64,000 bases of DNA from Pyrenophora tritici-repentis (lineage: Eukaryota; Ascomycota; Dothideomycetes; Pleosporales; Pleosporaceae). Of this stretch, positions 38,001 through 48,018 are shown piece by piece. The notes under the pieces were generated by a model that searched no databases, had not been told where the DNA came from, and worked only from the letters and a program-made list of their open reading frames with translations. Both the position numbers and the translations under genes were made by a program. Numbering within the stretch: position 1 is the first letter of the stretch; each line of letters opens with the position of its first letter. The stretch is from the NCBI RefSeq assembly GCF_003171515.1, contig NC_089391.1, positions 1,612,001 through 1,676,000 of the forward strand, given 5' to 3'.

Positions 38001-40775
38001 GGCACCGATGTTGCGATACATAATCACAAAAATCTTGACGCCTTCCTGCGCCTTGCGTTGCAGCAGTCTGTCGAGCCGCCACTTTTGGCTGATGGCAGCT
38101 GGACGACGGAGGTAGAGCTCAGGACTTAGCCACCAATCGTGAATGTAGATGACGTCTCGAGCCATGCTGATTGCTCGTGACACATTCCACATGTAGTCGC
38201 GACCGTCAACCAGCCACTGGGCGTAGATCTTCTTGCGCACTGGAGCAAAACTGTCGAATCGTTGGCGTTGAGACCACAGAGTGTTTTGCGACATGAAGTT
38301 GATTGACTCTTCAAATTGCTGCAGCATACGGTCGTTCCTAGCGAGTAGCTTCATCTTACGCTCAGCATTGACAAGCTTCAGCTGGTGGTGACCAGTCGCG
38401 GATGCCTTTGCTTCACTCGCAATGTCCCTGGCTTTCTTATCCCGTATCCTGCCGCTCTTGGACTCAAGACTGAAGTCGGCATCCACCAAGAAGACATCGT
38501 AGACGTTCATCTCCTCGGGAGAGTCTACGCAGACGACGTAGCTGTGCCTAACAAGGAACCACTTTGGCCAATGACGATTCATCAGGGCGATCTTGGTCCA
38601 GCCTTTCCTATTGTCGACACCCTTGGATGACTTGATCATCATGTACCCCTCTTTACCGTGGTAGCCGCCTTCAGCAGCTAATCGGACACCGAGGGCAGAG
38701 AGCTCAAGAAACTTGCACAGCCGGTTGCTGTCAGGACGGAAAATGAGGTAGGTCATGAGTCCTCGCAGGTAAGACTCGAGCTTCTTCCGTTGTCGTTCGT
38801 GATGGTTCTGTTTTGCTTGCAGTGGCTGCCCGACGGTGCCCGCAAAACTACCTTGTCTTGTTGCGAGTCCGCCAACGGCGCCTTGAGCCTGACTACCACT
38901 CACGCTTGACTGTCTGCGGCCCAGGAAGGACGACTTGCCTCGCTTTGCTCTGGCGGGGCGTTCGGTAGCGCTTGCATCGCCGTCGGGTCCACTGGCGGCA
39001 CCGCCAACTGCAGTCTCTTCCTCTTCCTCTTCTTCCTCGTCGTCTAGGATACCATAGCCACGAAGACCTCGAAGATAGGGTAACACACTTCTAGGGAAGC
39101 GCGGTAGCTTTGTACGCGGGTCCTCCTTTTCCTCTTCCCCGTCATTCTCGCCGTCCTTTGCAGTCTTGTCTTTGATTTCTCGCTTCGCGGGACGACTCCT
39201 GAAGGCGTCTTGCTTCTCCTGGACCTTGAACTTGAGATGCAGATTGGCAAAGTCAGCGACACTCCTGTAGACGACCCACTTCATGCGGGTTAGACCACTG
39301 CCATATTCCAGCTCAATGCGCAAAGCCGTGTGACGATCACCCTCTTTCCTGGCGGGACGGTCCGTATCGGTAATGGTGACCTTGAGCTGTTCTAACAAGA
39401 CAGGTATCCGCTTGTGGCCATGCTCGTCACGCTGGAACATACTGGCAAGGAACAAGGCTGCGGGCGCTCCTGCGAGCAGTTCAGCCATGAGTTCAGCAGA
39501 CTTTGCGTGATCAATCTGACGCTCAGCCTTTTGACGGTTACCCAAAAGCTTGAGGCTCTGCTTAATGGACTTCCACTTCTGGGCACTCAGACTTGACGTC
39601 CGCTCACTGCGCATCCGCCACGGCGACGGCTGGCCATCACCGGCGGCACCCCTGAAGGTTGTCAGGCTGCGCAGGTTGGTGGGTCTGCTTTGCTGGCCTT
39701 CTTCGTCGGCGTTGGGGTCGTGTCTCCGCAGACCGCCATATGAAAGCCCCCTAGCACTGTGCAGGCCACGACTCCAAGCGCTCTCCTTTGCTATACGAGA
39801 GCGGCCCTCGTCTTCTGAATAGCCTTGGCGCTCATTCTCGGGTATATCGTCCATGGTGGAGCGGCGAAGGAAGCCCGGGCGCGACGAGGTGGGTGTCATG
39901 CTCGGCGAGTCTCGTGTGTCTCGTGAGAAGAAGCCGGTCTGTTTGGGGGTTGTAGGTGCCGTCTGAGTGCCCTCGACTTCGCCCTCAAACCAGCGCCGGC
40001 TGCTCTTCCTCCTCTTCTGCCTGGGCCTTCTCAACGCACCCTCGCCTGCACTGGACTCCCCATCGGCGTCGGCTTCGCTATCGTGACCTTCGAATCGCAG
40101 CTCGTCGTACTCGGATGTGGGTGACAATTGGCCGTGGGGTGATACGCCCTCGGGGCCAGAGGATCCTCCAGCAAAGGCACTCATACTCCGGCCGTGGCTT
40201 GATGGCGATGCCAGTGCCCGCAACTTGCCCATGAGTGATGAGGCCTGTGTCCGCTCCTTGCCCTTGCCATCGCCCTCGTCCACCTCCCATGACTGCTGCC
40301 GTGATGTTCCCCCTGGCTGCTCGGATGTGAATGTGGCGGAACGGGCGAACTGAACGCTCTTGCGTTCTCTCGGGACGTCTGAAAGCTCACCCTCGGTAGG
40401 GTGTCGGGATACGGGGGCAAAGGGTGGGTAGTAGGAGCTCGATGAGGCATTGGACATGTGCGAGGACGGCTTCGAGGCCCTCATGGGGACCTCAGAGGCT
40501 TGTTCAGTGAGATAGTTGCCTCCATTTGCATTCCCTGGCGCATGGAAGGGAAATTCACCAGGCTCTTTGGGCGACAAGGGGGAGCCTGTGGCGGCAGACC
40601 GCATGATCCTGGGCGCGTTGTCAGAAGGGGAGGGGTTGTATATATCCTGTGTCTCGTTCTTTGGCCCCAGTCGAAGCGGTAACAGCAGTCGACCCGAGTC
40701 TTCTGTGCCTACAGGCGATCTGGAGCGCGGACTGCGAGCCGCGGGCGGGCCGTCTCCGTGGGTTGAGCCGGCCAT
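35037..40775 (-). CDS. Phospholipase D, PX-PH-HKD type
   Basis: One uninterrupted frame. The first in-frame ATG at 40775 gives 1912 residues; the open frame extends 99 bases further without an ATG. After a long disordered N-terminus comes a PX-like segment (LEQLKVTITDTDRP to WVVYRSVADFANLHLKFK), a PH-like segment (GWTKIALMNRHWPKWFLVRHSYVVC) and the catalytic half with both HKD motifs: HHEKICVID with H964 and IHAKIMVVDD with H1270. IYIHDWWLSPELYLRRP and SANINERSMLGSRDSE complete the fold. The enzyme hydrolyses phosphatidylcholine to phosphatidic acid and choline on membranes; yeast Spo14 is the model. The C-terminal 450 residues are an extra Ser/Gly-rich tail of unknown role. Confidence 0.94.
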   Translation of the reverse strand: MAGSTHGDGPPAARSPRSRSPVGTEDSGRLLLPLRLGPKNETQDIYNPSPSDNAPRIMRSAATGSPLSPKEPGEFPFHAPGNANGGNYLTEQASEVPMRASKPSSHMSNASSSSYYPPFAPVSRHPTEGELSDVPRERKSVQFARSATFTSEQPGGTSRQQSWEVDEGDGKGKERTQASSLMGKLRALASPSSHGRSMSAFAGGSSGPEGVSPHGQLSPTSEYDELRFEGHDSEADADGESSAGEGALRRPRQKRRKSSRRWFEGEVEGTQTAPTTPKQTGFFSRDTRDSPSMTPTSSRPGFLRRSTMDDIPENERQGYSEDEGRSRIAKESAWSRGLHSARGLSYGGLRRHDPNADEEGQQSRPTNLRSLTTFRGAAGDGQPSPWRMRSERTSSLSAQKWKSIKQSLKLLGNRQKAERQIDHAKSAELMAELLAGAPAALFLASMFQRDEHGHKRIPVLLEQLKVTITDTDRPARKEGDRHTALRIELEYGSGLTRMKWVVYRSVADFANLHLKFKVQEKQDAFRSRPAKREIKDKTAKDGENDGEEEKEDPRTKLPRFPRSVLPYLRGLRGYGILDDEEEEEEEETAVGGAASGPDGDASATERPARAKRGKSSFLGRRQSSVSGSQAQGAVGGLATRQGSFAGTVGQPLQAKQNHHERQRKKLESYLRGLMTYLIFRPDSNRLCKFLELSALGVRLAAEGGYHGKEGYMMIKSSKGVDNRKGWTKIALMNRHWPKWFLVRHSYVVCVDSPEEMNVYDVFLVDADFSLESKSGRIRDKKARDIASEAKASATGHHQLKLVNAERKMKLLARNDRMLQQFEESINFMSQNTLWSQRQRFDSFAPVRKKIYAQWLVDGRDYMWNVSRAISMARDVIYIHDWWLSPELYLRRPAAISQKWRLDRLLQRKAQEGVKIFVIMYRNIGAAIPIDSEYSKFSLLDLHPNIFVQRSPNQIRQNTFFWSHHEKICVIDHTVAFCGGVDLCFGRWDTPQHVVVDDKPTGFELDDTPKDADHCQLWPGKDYSNPRVQDFFALDKPYEEMYDRAKVPRMPWHDVGMQIVGQPARDLTRHFVQRWNYLLRQRKPSRPTPFLLPPPDFNPADIEALGLDGTCEVQILRSACAWSLGTPNKVEHSIMNAYVQMIATSEHFVYIENQFYISSSEVLGTKIENKINDAIVDRIKRAHANDEDWRACIMLPLMPGYQNTVDEQEGSSVRLIMTCQYHSICRGEGSIFGRLRAAGIEPEDYIQFYALRSWGEVGPNKMLVTEQLYIHAKIMVVDDRVAIIGSANINERSMLGSRDSEVAAIIRDTELLDSYMGGQPYKVGKFPHTLRMRLMREHLGIDVDCISEEEIISQMSDDADSVGFHTESSGPGSPTAQRATEQKLEENNYRMQDELIEKAEKLHSFNHDFDWAQDQNPHLHNSKKPSADTRVQNNTAHTKDVRGEGPDHMLEVSQHRPEISQGRDSYIDEHGHEKLVTDIAAEGHAATPRKSGTLKTRKRSGTTGTRHSTTSAQTDGTGYAGLPPPKLPRMDTTKLGLTQLSQLPALPILDDTDIGGPPALQRSFSQGSSAAINPLLSEMRRPIVTEDCMRDPINDSFFLDTWHQIAENNTKLFRQVFRCMPDNEVRTWKEYQEYAAFSERFTKSQGGDKGQMHKQQDAPGTTGPPGTGITSKLTSTAGNMGKQVGALGEKLSEKMTNNSDGNRGGPQGENTHHSSMGGVEQWAEDQEQRVQSSKLAPTAAGSRQNLHLDTASGSTLNEKLAPEPADDAVVSPMNPGLPEKTFTFPAPPPIPSDFASTDFASHPPPQTSHSMRDRGRQVTISEPVAHPNQTGQATGSTPNRSNTKRSRRRATTKSSNKTFNATDADIMLDKEDAKRLLELVQGHIVLWPYDWLESEERGGGWLYNVDQIAPLEI

Positions 40776-41452
40776 GGAGTTTTGGGTGAATTGGGCTGAC
40801 GGGTAGCGATTGGATATTGACGTCTCGTATGCAGAGATGTCGTGTCCCTCTCTGCTGAGGTCGGGGTTGGGCAAGTTTAGCCAAGTTTACACAACCATGG
40901 TTGAGAGACTGTCACTAGTAAACGACACAACGTCTTCCTCTACCAGCTATCTTGATGGCTTTTTCTCTCTCCGATGTCAGTGGCTAGTCCAGAGTAGACG
41001 CGGCGCAGCTGTGATGGGTATAATGATTGTCTGGGTCCTTGCGCTGTGCGCGGTGCAGCAATCTCCCATGTGCTTTCCCCGGCGCACCGTTCACGCTAAC
41101 ACAACTGGCGTCAGGGGGTCCCGCCTTCTCGACGTGCCCGCATCATCGTCTGTTGTAGCTTATCCTGCATGTTGAACATGTCCTCGAGTGCACGCCATGG
41201 AATGTATTTGCACTAGAAACACATCTCCGCGGACTGAACACGTCATGTCCGTCTCGTCAAGGAGCTTGAGCCCATGGAGCTCACAGCTCCCGTCCGCCGC
41301 GTGAGCATACCTCGGTTTCAGGCACCCTAGCCCCGCCGTATTCGAAATGCGCAGACTTTGAGCAGCGACGACATTGATCTTCTCCCTCGCCATCCTGCTA
41401 ATAATTAATTCGTCGTAATCTTCACTTTTCTAGGCACACGACACATTCAAAA
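40776..41452. other. Divergent promoter region PLD / hydrolase
   Basis: About 680 bases between divergent genes. No other gene is supported. Confidence 0.4.
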
Positions 41453-42517
41453 ATGGCAGCGGCGACCAACAACCCCCTCAACGGCACACTCAGCGCCACC
41501 GACCTCCCCGTATCCTCGCAAACCTTCACAATCGCCGGCATCCTCGTGGATATTCATGGCCTCGATCAGCTGCCATCGTCCGTCTCCTCGGTCGCCTGCC
41601 TATGGCTTCTCAACCCGCGTCTGCAGACCAAAGAAACCATGGCCCCCATCGCTCGCCGCGTCATCTCATCATGGAACAAGCGCATACAAGAGGGTCGCGC
41701 AGGCAAGAACCCAAAGGGTCTGATCGCCGCTGCCTTTGACCAGCGCAACCATGGGTCACGCAAAGTAGACGACATGCACAACCAAGCATGGCGGGAGGGC
41801 AACGAGCGACACGCGCAAGACATGTTCGGCTGCTATCATGGCACCGCAAACGACACCTCGCAACTCATCAACCACCTGGAATCCTACATCTTCACCACAA
41901 GAGAATCCCCGAAGATTACCCAGCACTTCGCCCTCGGCATCTCGCTCGGCGGTCACGCGACCTGGCACTGTCTACTCGGCGACGCGCGCATCACCGCCGG
42001 CGTCGTCGGCATCGGCTGCCCAGACTACACACGCCTAATGACGGACCGCGCTCGCCTCTCGAAAAGGAAAACCTACACTGAATCCACGCCGCCCGCCTGC
42101 GCCTTCCTTGGCTCCCCCGATTTCCCACTCGCCCTGCAGGACGCCATTGCACAATATGACCCCGCTGGTCTGCTCCTCCCTGGCATGTTTAACCCCGTGG
42201 GCGACGACACACCGCCAGACCAGGCTAAACTTGATAGAATGAAACAGTTGATGAGGGAACGGTTACAGGGGAAACGCATACTCAACCTCAGTGGCAAGAT
42301 TGATAAATTAGTCCCGTATGCTGCTGGCAAACCCTTTTTAAACATCTTCAAGCGTGTGTTGGCTGAAGACACTAGCTTGGATATTGGCTTTGATGATGTC
42401 CTGTTTGATGGTGTTGGGCATGCGTTTCCTAAACCCATGGCTGATAAGGCTGCGGAGTGGCTTTGTGATATTCTTGCCAAAGATGGGGATGGCGGTCAGG
42501 TTTCAAGCAAGATATAG
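41453..42517 (+). CDS. Alpha/beta-hydrolase-fold protein
   Basis: A single exon of 354 residues. The nucleophile elbow GISLGGH places S164, and the likely acid and base are D284 (LSGKIDKLVP) and H323 (DGVGHAFP), in the order and spacing of a serine hydrolase triad. An early AAAFDQRNHGSRK strand with HG matches the oxyanion-side region of prolyl-oligopeptidase-like and dienelactone-hydrolase-like fungal proteins. There is no signal peptide or membrane segment, so it is probably cytosolic. The substrate cannot be predicted. Confidence 0.85.
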   Translation: MAAATNNPLNGTLSATDLPVSSQTFTIAGILVDIHGLDQLPSSVSSVACLWLLNPRLQTKETMAPIARRVISSWNKRIQEGRAGKNPKGLIAAAFDQRNHGSRKVDDMHNQAWREGNERHAQDMFGCYHGTANDTSQLINHLESYIFTTRESPKITQHFALGISLGGHATWHCLLGDARITAGVVGIGCPDYTRLMTDRARLSKRKTYTESTPPACAFLGSPDFPLALQDAIAQYDPAGLLLPGMFNPVGDDTPPDQAKLDRMKQLMRERLQGKRILNLSGKIDKLVPYAAGKPFLNIFKRVLAEDTSLDIGFDDVLFDGVGHAFPKPMADKAAEWLCDILAKDGDGGQVSSKI

Positions 42518-43022
42518 ATGGGTTAGGGACACGGTTCTTTCGTTGTAGATATTAGGTAGTGTATATGGTTTACATTGATAGAGTGGAGTTAAATGAAAGC
42601 ATTTGGTATATTCATTCTCACGACCAAAGTGTGAGACAAGTCAGCGAAAAGCACGGAGGATGAAGGTGGGCATATTTCTATCGAGTTTTTGTATTGTAGC
42701 ATGCAGAAGATGTGTCCCCATACAGAGTAGTGCACGTAATGCTAAGCATTGCTGCCTAAATACGTACCTTTGTCTCCGATGGGGTAGCTCTCCTAAAACC
42801 ATTCATCCACCGTTGTGGGAATATAATGTACATTCTTCCTGATATCTCCGGTATGACTGCTTTGCCATGTGTCAATTCTCCTTCATGTCGGAGATGCACA
42901 CCCCCAAGGATTTACATCAAGTCCATCTGGGCAGCTCTTGGCTTGATCTATTATACACGTGAAATTTTAGTCGCCATCCCTATCCCATCCACTCACTCAG
43001 TCCCCAGCATGCGTTACCCTCT
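42518..43022. other. Convergent 3' region
   Basis: 500 bases between two stop codons facing each other; no gene. Confidence 0.45.
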
Positions 43023-45731
43023 CTAACGCTTCCTGCCCTTGGCTTTGACCTTGGTCTTGCCCTTGTTCGCCTCAACAACCGCATCTTCCTCTGCATCAAC
43101 CACCTTCTTATCCTTGACTTTGGCGTTAGACTTGCCCTTGTTCACCTCAACAGCCACTTCTTCCTCCGCTTCCTCATCCGCTTCCCCATCCACCTTCTGA
43201 TCATCGAGCTTCCGAACAAGCGTTGGTGTGATTCGAGTCAAAAACCCATACTTGTTCCTTCCTGGACGTAGAACTATGGGACGACCATAAGCTTTAGTCT
43301 TCCAGATGCGGCGAGGGGGTTCTGAAGGTTTGCTCTCCGCATAAGGTTCGGGTTCGGGGGTGGCTTTGGGAGCGGCTTTGGCTTTGGTGTTGGACTTCAG
43401 AGGCTGTTTGGACCTAGTCGTAGGCTTGTTGTCTTCCTTGGGGTTTCTCCTGGACTTGCGCTTGGGACGGGACTTGTAGTCGCTGTCGTGTTCGTCATCG
43501 TTGTTGACTTCATCGTAGTTGACCTCCTCGTAGTCCTCGTGGCTATTCTGGTCGAGAGAAGTCATCATAGGCAACACAAGTGTGGACGGCACAGACGAGA
43601 GACCGTTACTGGAATTCTTACCAGCCTTGGCCTTGGGGTCGGAAGCTTCGGGAACCAGCTCATCTTGCCTCTTAGCTTGCGTCTTCTGCCTAACGCTGCG
43701 TCGCACGATCGGCTGCATCTTCTGTGGGACCGCAGACTTGACCTCCTCCTCCTGTTCATCCTCCTCTTGTATGGAACTAGCCTTGCGTTTCCTCGATTTG
43801 CGGGTCGCAGGTGCTTTTTTAGGCATCTTCTGTATCTTGGGAAGGAGAACTTGAACGGGAGTTCGATCGCCGAGAGATGGGAGACTCTCGACGTCGGTGA
43901 AGTACTCGACATCGGGGTCCATCTCCGGGTGCGCCCGTCCGAATATGTAACTCATGATCGTGGGGTACTCGCCCGACTCCTGCTGTTCGAAGCCGTTCGC
44001 CATGTTGCAGGTCATCGTTTTGGAGCGTTCTCTGAGTGGGGTTGGAGTGGCTAGAAAGGGTTTAATGTATAGTCCGTATGCCAAACTTGATAGACTCAGG
44101 GCGTTTTTACCTTGCGTTAACGGTGCCTGAGATTCTGTGATCTCATGCAGCTGTAGAGATTCTTTCACCATGCTTGGCCCGTTTTCCATCATAGCTGGGA
44201 GCTCCTCTTGCTCCTTCGCTTCCTTGGAACCTTTGCCCGACTTCTTGGTGCGAGTAGAAACACCGTTTGTAGATACACACTTTCTAGCTTTCTTCTTAAT
44301 CGGGGCATCATAATCGGATTCTGATACAATCTTTGCCTTTCTAGCTCTCATTGAACGTTTGCGAGGGTTGGTAGTTTTGGACAATTCGGGTTGAAAAGGC
44401 GACGGCAGTAAAACCGTGTCACTATGAATATGCTGTTCTGGTGACGTACGAGCCGGTGTAGAGCTAGCATCCATGAGCATGTCTTTCGTCTCTACAGCCC
44501 AAGCCTGGTCTGGCTCAACGCTATGCTCGCGGTGGGCTGGAGAATTTCGGATTGAAAGATCTTCGGCGGATGTGTTCCTGGCAGCATCCTGTAGCTGTGC
44601 TTGCCAAGCTTCCATATCTGCATGTGCAACGTCCTCTGACAACTGTGGACTGGTTATTTCTCTTTCTTTCATAAAGCTAGACAGCAACTCCAAATCTATA
44701 GGCATACTTACTTTCAACCTAGCCTGCAGTGTATTATCGATTAGGCTGCTTCCGGGGTGTGATTGTGCTAAGGCAGGCGATTTGTCTTCTGGGTGCGCAT
44801 CACCTGTCATTGGGCTGCCTTGTCCAACCTCCTCATTCTGGACTTGGCCTTGATCTTCCTTTTGGGCGATTTTCGTCTGCGAAGGACTCGGCATAACCGA
44901 ATCCTCAATTGATGATTGTGATGCTACCGCAGTGGTGTACGCATCTTCCAGTGTCTCGGCAGTAGTTGGGGTTTCGAACTCAGGAAACATCGGGATATCC
45001 TCCATGAGCACGTCATAGGAGGCATCGCGATTCCAGTCTCCACCTTCTGTCATGCTTGCTTCATCGTCCGGCTCGGCTTCCAGATGTGTGGTGGTATGAG
45101 TTGAAGAGGACCTGTGAATTGGGCTGCAGATCCAAGGTGGTGAGCGAGGTGTATACGAAGCCTCAGTAGTAGCTGTGGTCTCAAACGGTGTATCTGTGAC
45201 TGCACTTGGCACCTGTGTCTGGCCATCCATCTTCTTGTCCAGAAGGGGTGAGTCCTCCTCGAGGAATAACTCAGTCCCTTCGCAATGTTTTAAGCCGACA
45301 ACCGCGAATGTTCTATCTGGAAAGTCAATGAGCCTGGCGGCTGGAAATTTATCATCTTCCCCTTCACAGAAGTGCTGCTCATTGTCCTTTTCAGTATCCC
45401 ATTCAAACCCTTCAATTTCTTGCAGGCCATCCAGCCAACTGTCATCGAATGGGGAGCTGTATGCGTAGTAGTCGAGTGGATATGACTGGCCATCCATTCG
45501 TTCGTTAGGGCAAACATTTTGCGCGTCGTATGCGTAATCCAGTTCCGCTAAGGTCCATGGTGCCAGCTCAGGGTGCATCATCTCAGTGTGCGCTAGCTCA
45601 TTGCGCGCCATTTCGTAGCCAATGACCTCACCGACCATAGGAGGATAAACTGCAAAGGGTAAATATGGATGGTCAAAGGTCGCAGAATCACCGTCCGTAT
45701 TCCAATTGAACTCCATCGCGGTGTTGGCCAT
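43023..45731 (-). CDS. Large charged protein, probably chromatin-associated, unknown function
   Basis: One uninterrupted frame of 902 residues from ATG 45731. The N-terminal two thirds are acidic and rich in Ser, Thr and Glu. The C-terminal third is strongly basic, with clusters such as KKKARKCV, RKSRKRKASS, RPKRKSRRNPKE and GKTKVKAKGRKR alternating with acidic blocks, plus one conserved-looking island RRIWKTKAYGRPIVLRPGRNK. No domain is recognised. Several bipartite-type nuclear signals are visible. Low complexity suggests fast evolution and a scaffold or chromatin role, which is only an inference from composition. A missed intron cannot be excluded. Confidence 0.75.
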   Translation of the reverse strand: MANTAMEFNWNTDGDSATFDHPYLPFAVYPPMVGEVIGYEMARNELAHTEMMHPELAPWTLAELDYAYDAQNVCPNERMDGQSYPLDYYAYSSPFDDSWLDGLQEIEGFEWDTEKDNEQHFCEGEDDKFPAARLIDFPDRTFAVVGLKHCEGTELFLEEDSPLLDKKMDGQTQVPSAVTDTPFETTATTEASYTPRSPPWICSPIHRSSSTHTTTHLEAEPDDEASMTEGGDWNRDASYDVLMEDIPMFPEFETPTTAETLEDAYTTAVASQSSIEDSVMPSPSQTKIAQKEDQGQVQNEEVGQGSPMTGDAHPEDKSPALAQSHPGSSLIDNTLQARLKVSMPIDLELLSSFMKEREITSPQLSEDVAHADMEAWQAQLQDAARNTSAEDLSIRNSPAHREHSVEPDQAWAVETKDMLMDASSTPARTSPEQHIHSDTVLLPSPFQPELSKTTNPRKRSMRARKAKIVSESDYDAPIKKKARKCVSTNGVSTRTKKSGKGSKEAKEQEELPAMMENGPSMVKESLQLHEITESQAPLTQGKNALSLSSLAYGLYIKPFLATPTPLRERSKTMTCNMANGFEQQESGEYPTIMSYIFGRAHPEMDPDVEYFTDVESLPSLGDRTPVQVLLPKIQKMPKKAPATRKSRKRKASSIQEEDEQEEEVKSAVPQKMQPIVRRSVRQKTQAKRQDELVPEASDPKAKAGKNSSNGLSSVPSTLVLPMMTSLDQNSHEDYEEVNYDEVNNDDEHDSDYKSRPKRKSRRNPKEDNKPTTRSKQPLKSNTKAKAAPKATPEPEPYAESKPSEPPRRIWKTKAYGRPIVLRPGRNKYGFLTRITPTLVRKLDDQKVDGEADEEAEEEVAVEVNKGKSNAKVKDKKVVDAEEDAVVEANKGKTKVKAKGRKR

Positions 45732-47282
45732 TGAGTACCTAGGTGTGAGCCTGCGCTTCGGGTATGCAAACTAGAGGAGACAATACGGGTAATTGTGCAA
45801 ACAATTTGGTCTCTTGTTGGCGTGTAAACAACTAGATCCTCACCTTGTGCGCGAAGGGGGAGATTGTGCAGATAGCAGGCAAACCTTGGAAGGCTTTCAA
45901 CCTTGTTCTCTACAATCTTGGAACCCTATGCGCGCTCGAGTGGGCTTGGATCCATGTGTGAACAGTTGGAGAGTGAGCGATTGCACAGAGATTGTATTGA
46001 ACTGTATGTATACCCAGTGGCGATTCCTGCAAGGATTAGCTCGGCTAACATATCGCGCAGTGTGAGTGTGCGTAGTAAGGGTCAAACGCGTTATCACGTG
46101 TTAGCGCAAGCGCAACATCCAGCAAACACCCAAGGACCCCCACTTTTAGCAGAACATGTACACTTCGCATCAACCAGTCCAAATGGCGGTGAAGAAAGAG
46201 GTAAGATTGAAGAAGACCAGATCCATTGGTAGTCGGGTATCGAGTACATTGTGCCAGCTCGTCCTCGAAGTCCGCCATTTCTCGCTTAGCCAAAGGTGAA
46301 ATGAGAAGTATTAGAGGTTCGAGCAAGAATGTCAAGAGAGCTAAGTAAAACAAGGGGTTTGGCGCATGTTCATGTCATTCCGTTGGTGTTATATAGGTAT
46401 TGCGTTGCTAATCGCGTTTCCAGTGTCGACGGGTGCAGCCAGGATGCTGTTGTAGTCAGTACCGCAATATATAATGAAGTATATGTAGAGAACCTACCTT
46501 TTTCCAGCATCAGTTGCGCAGCAACAGCACAAGAGTGACGCTGGCCAGCAGAAGATCTGGAAGGTATAAGTCGATGCTGGCGCATAGTGGAAGAGGTCCT
46601 TACCGCCATGCCAACTGTTACTACAAATCCAATTGTAGGACCAATAACTTTACAATGACACGGGTTTTGATTGCTGCATATATGTTTAGCTGGTGTTGTG
46701 GACTTTCATGTTCAGGTGGTCATACGTTCCGCACTGAAAGCACACAGGTAGAGGAATGAAGTCACACATGTTGGCTAGAAATTTGGACAAAAGAAGATAA
46801 AGAATTTATGTTGCTTGGGCCTATGGATAATGCTGAAAATGCGCAGATTGAAGATTGAAGGTTGAAGATGTCTCGGGGAAGGCTGAAATCACGATTGACG
46901 CCTGAAGTTGCGCTAACTTTGGTGCTACGTCATCTGCATTAGGCGCGATCCGCGGAGACACGCGTCCACCCTGTTGTGTTTCTTCCTGCATTTCCACGAA
47001 TTACCCCATCTAATGCTAACTAACATTTTCCTTGCTTGCAAAACTGGTCATAATAAACGCGAACTCCAGCATGATGCATGTGTGGCGGGCTGTTGGCAAA
47101 GACCCTATCAAGCCTCCGCGACAGTGGGCAACTTCATCTCGATGCAGAACTTGGTTCCAAAAACACAGGCGGCCAGCAAACAAGGCACACACATGGCCCA
47201 ATACCAGGGCACCCTTGTTTTCCCACACATGATGATGTTTCCAAAGCCTCACGCTTTGTCCTAAGGCTATGAGCCTATTGCA
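45732..47282. other. 1.5-kb stretch without a supported gene
   Basis: Short frames and isolated splice-like signals occur on both strands around 46150-46620 (for example GTAAGG at 46605 on the minus strand and GTAAGA at 46201 on the plus strand). I could not assemble an in-frame gene with a recognisable product. A small multi-intron gene may be hidden here. Confidence 0.35.
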
Positions 47283-48018
47283 TCAAGGTTCCATCTCTTC
47301 GCGTATCAATTCTACCTCCACGGTCCGCTGGCCTGCACGGATTTTCCCTTTCAGCCCATCGTCAAACTTATCATAGCAGAGTCTCCATAAGTCCGGCTCA
47401 CCCTCGCTCTCGACCGCAATGAAGCCTTCCCAGTTGTTGAATAGGAATCGCTTCTCGCCATTCGGGCAAACACGAGCGCCCCAAGATCCTGCCTGTCCTT
47501 GTTCCGCATCCACGCGCAATCCATGGCTGATCTGGAAGATGTCTGAGTCGGTATCGAGATATACCCAGTTCAGCTGTGGCGGGTCATTCGATATCGTAGA
47601 AACGATTCCCTCAAAGTTCGAGTTGGGAAATGGGAGGTAGTAGCCAGAGAACGGATGATGATGCGGACCCTTGTATGTTGCGAGCTGAACGTATAACCGC
47701 CCTCCGCAAAGCACAATGCGGCTATCTTTGAACAGTTCTTGGCGATCATCTGGAGTCCTCGTAGTCGCGCGACACCGCATATGGCATTTGTCGCGTTTCC
47801 ACTCCGCATCGGTGCTTGCATCTTTCGTGTTTTCGGCTTGATTTTGAATTGCTAGAACAGACGTCACTGTTAGGGGAACTGAGCCCACAAGAGAGAGAAG
47901 TCCAAACACCATCTTGTTTGTCTGCAATCAGTGTTTCGGGAGAGCCTTCAGGACCGGAATTGTAGCTGGGTGTTTGCTTTAGTTGAGGATATGGTGCTTC
48001 ATGATCCAATACCGGCAT
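47283..48018 (-). CDS. Single-pass membrane protein with a possible N-terminal frameshift
   Basis: From ATG 47912 the frame encodes 209 residues: one hydrophobic segment (MVFGLLSLVGSVPLTVTSVLA), then a Cys-containing outer domain with LCGGRLYVQLATYKGP and FLFNNWEGFIAVESEG. Upstream, in another frame, ATG 48018 starts MPVLDHEAPYPQLKQTPS, which looks like a short cytosolic tail and reads up to DKQ just before 47912. The two parts together would make a typical fungal type II membrane protein, so an indel near 47912-47925 or an unseen intron is likely. If it is intact as written, translation starts at 47912 and the tail is missing. The outer domain has no family I can name. Confidence 0.6.
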
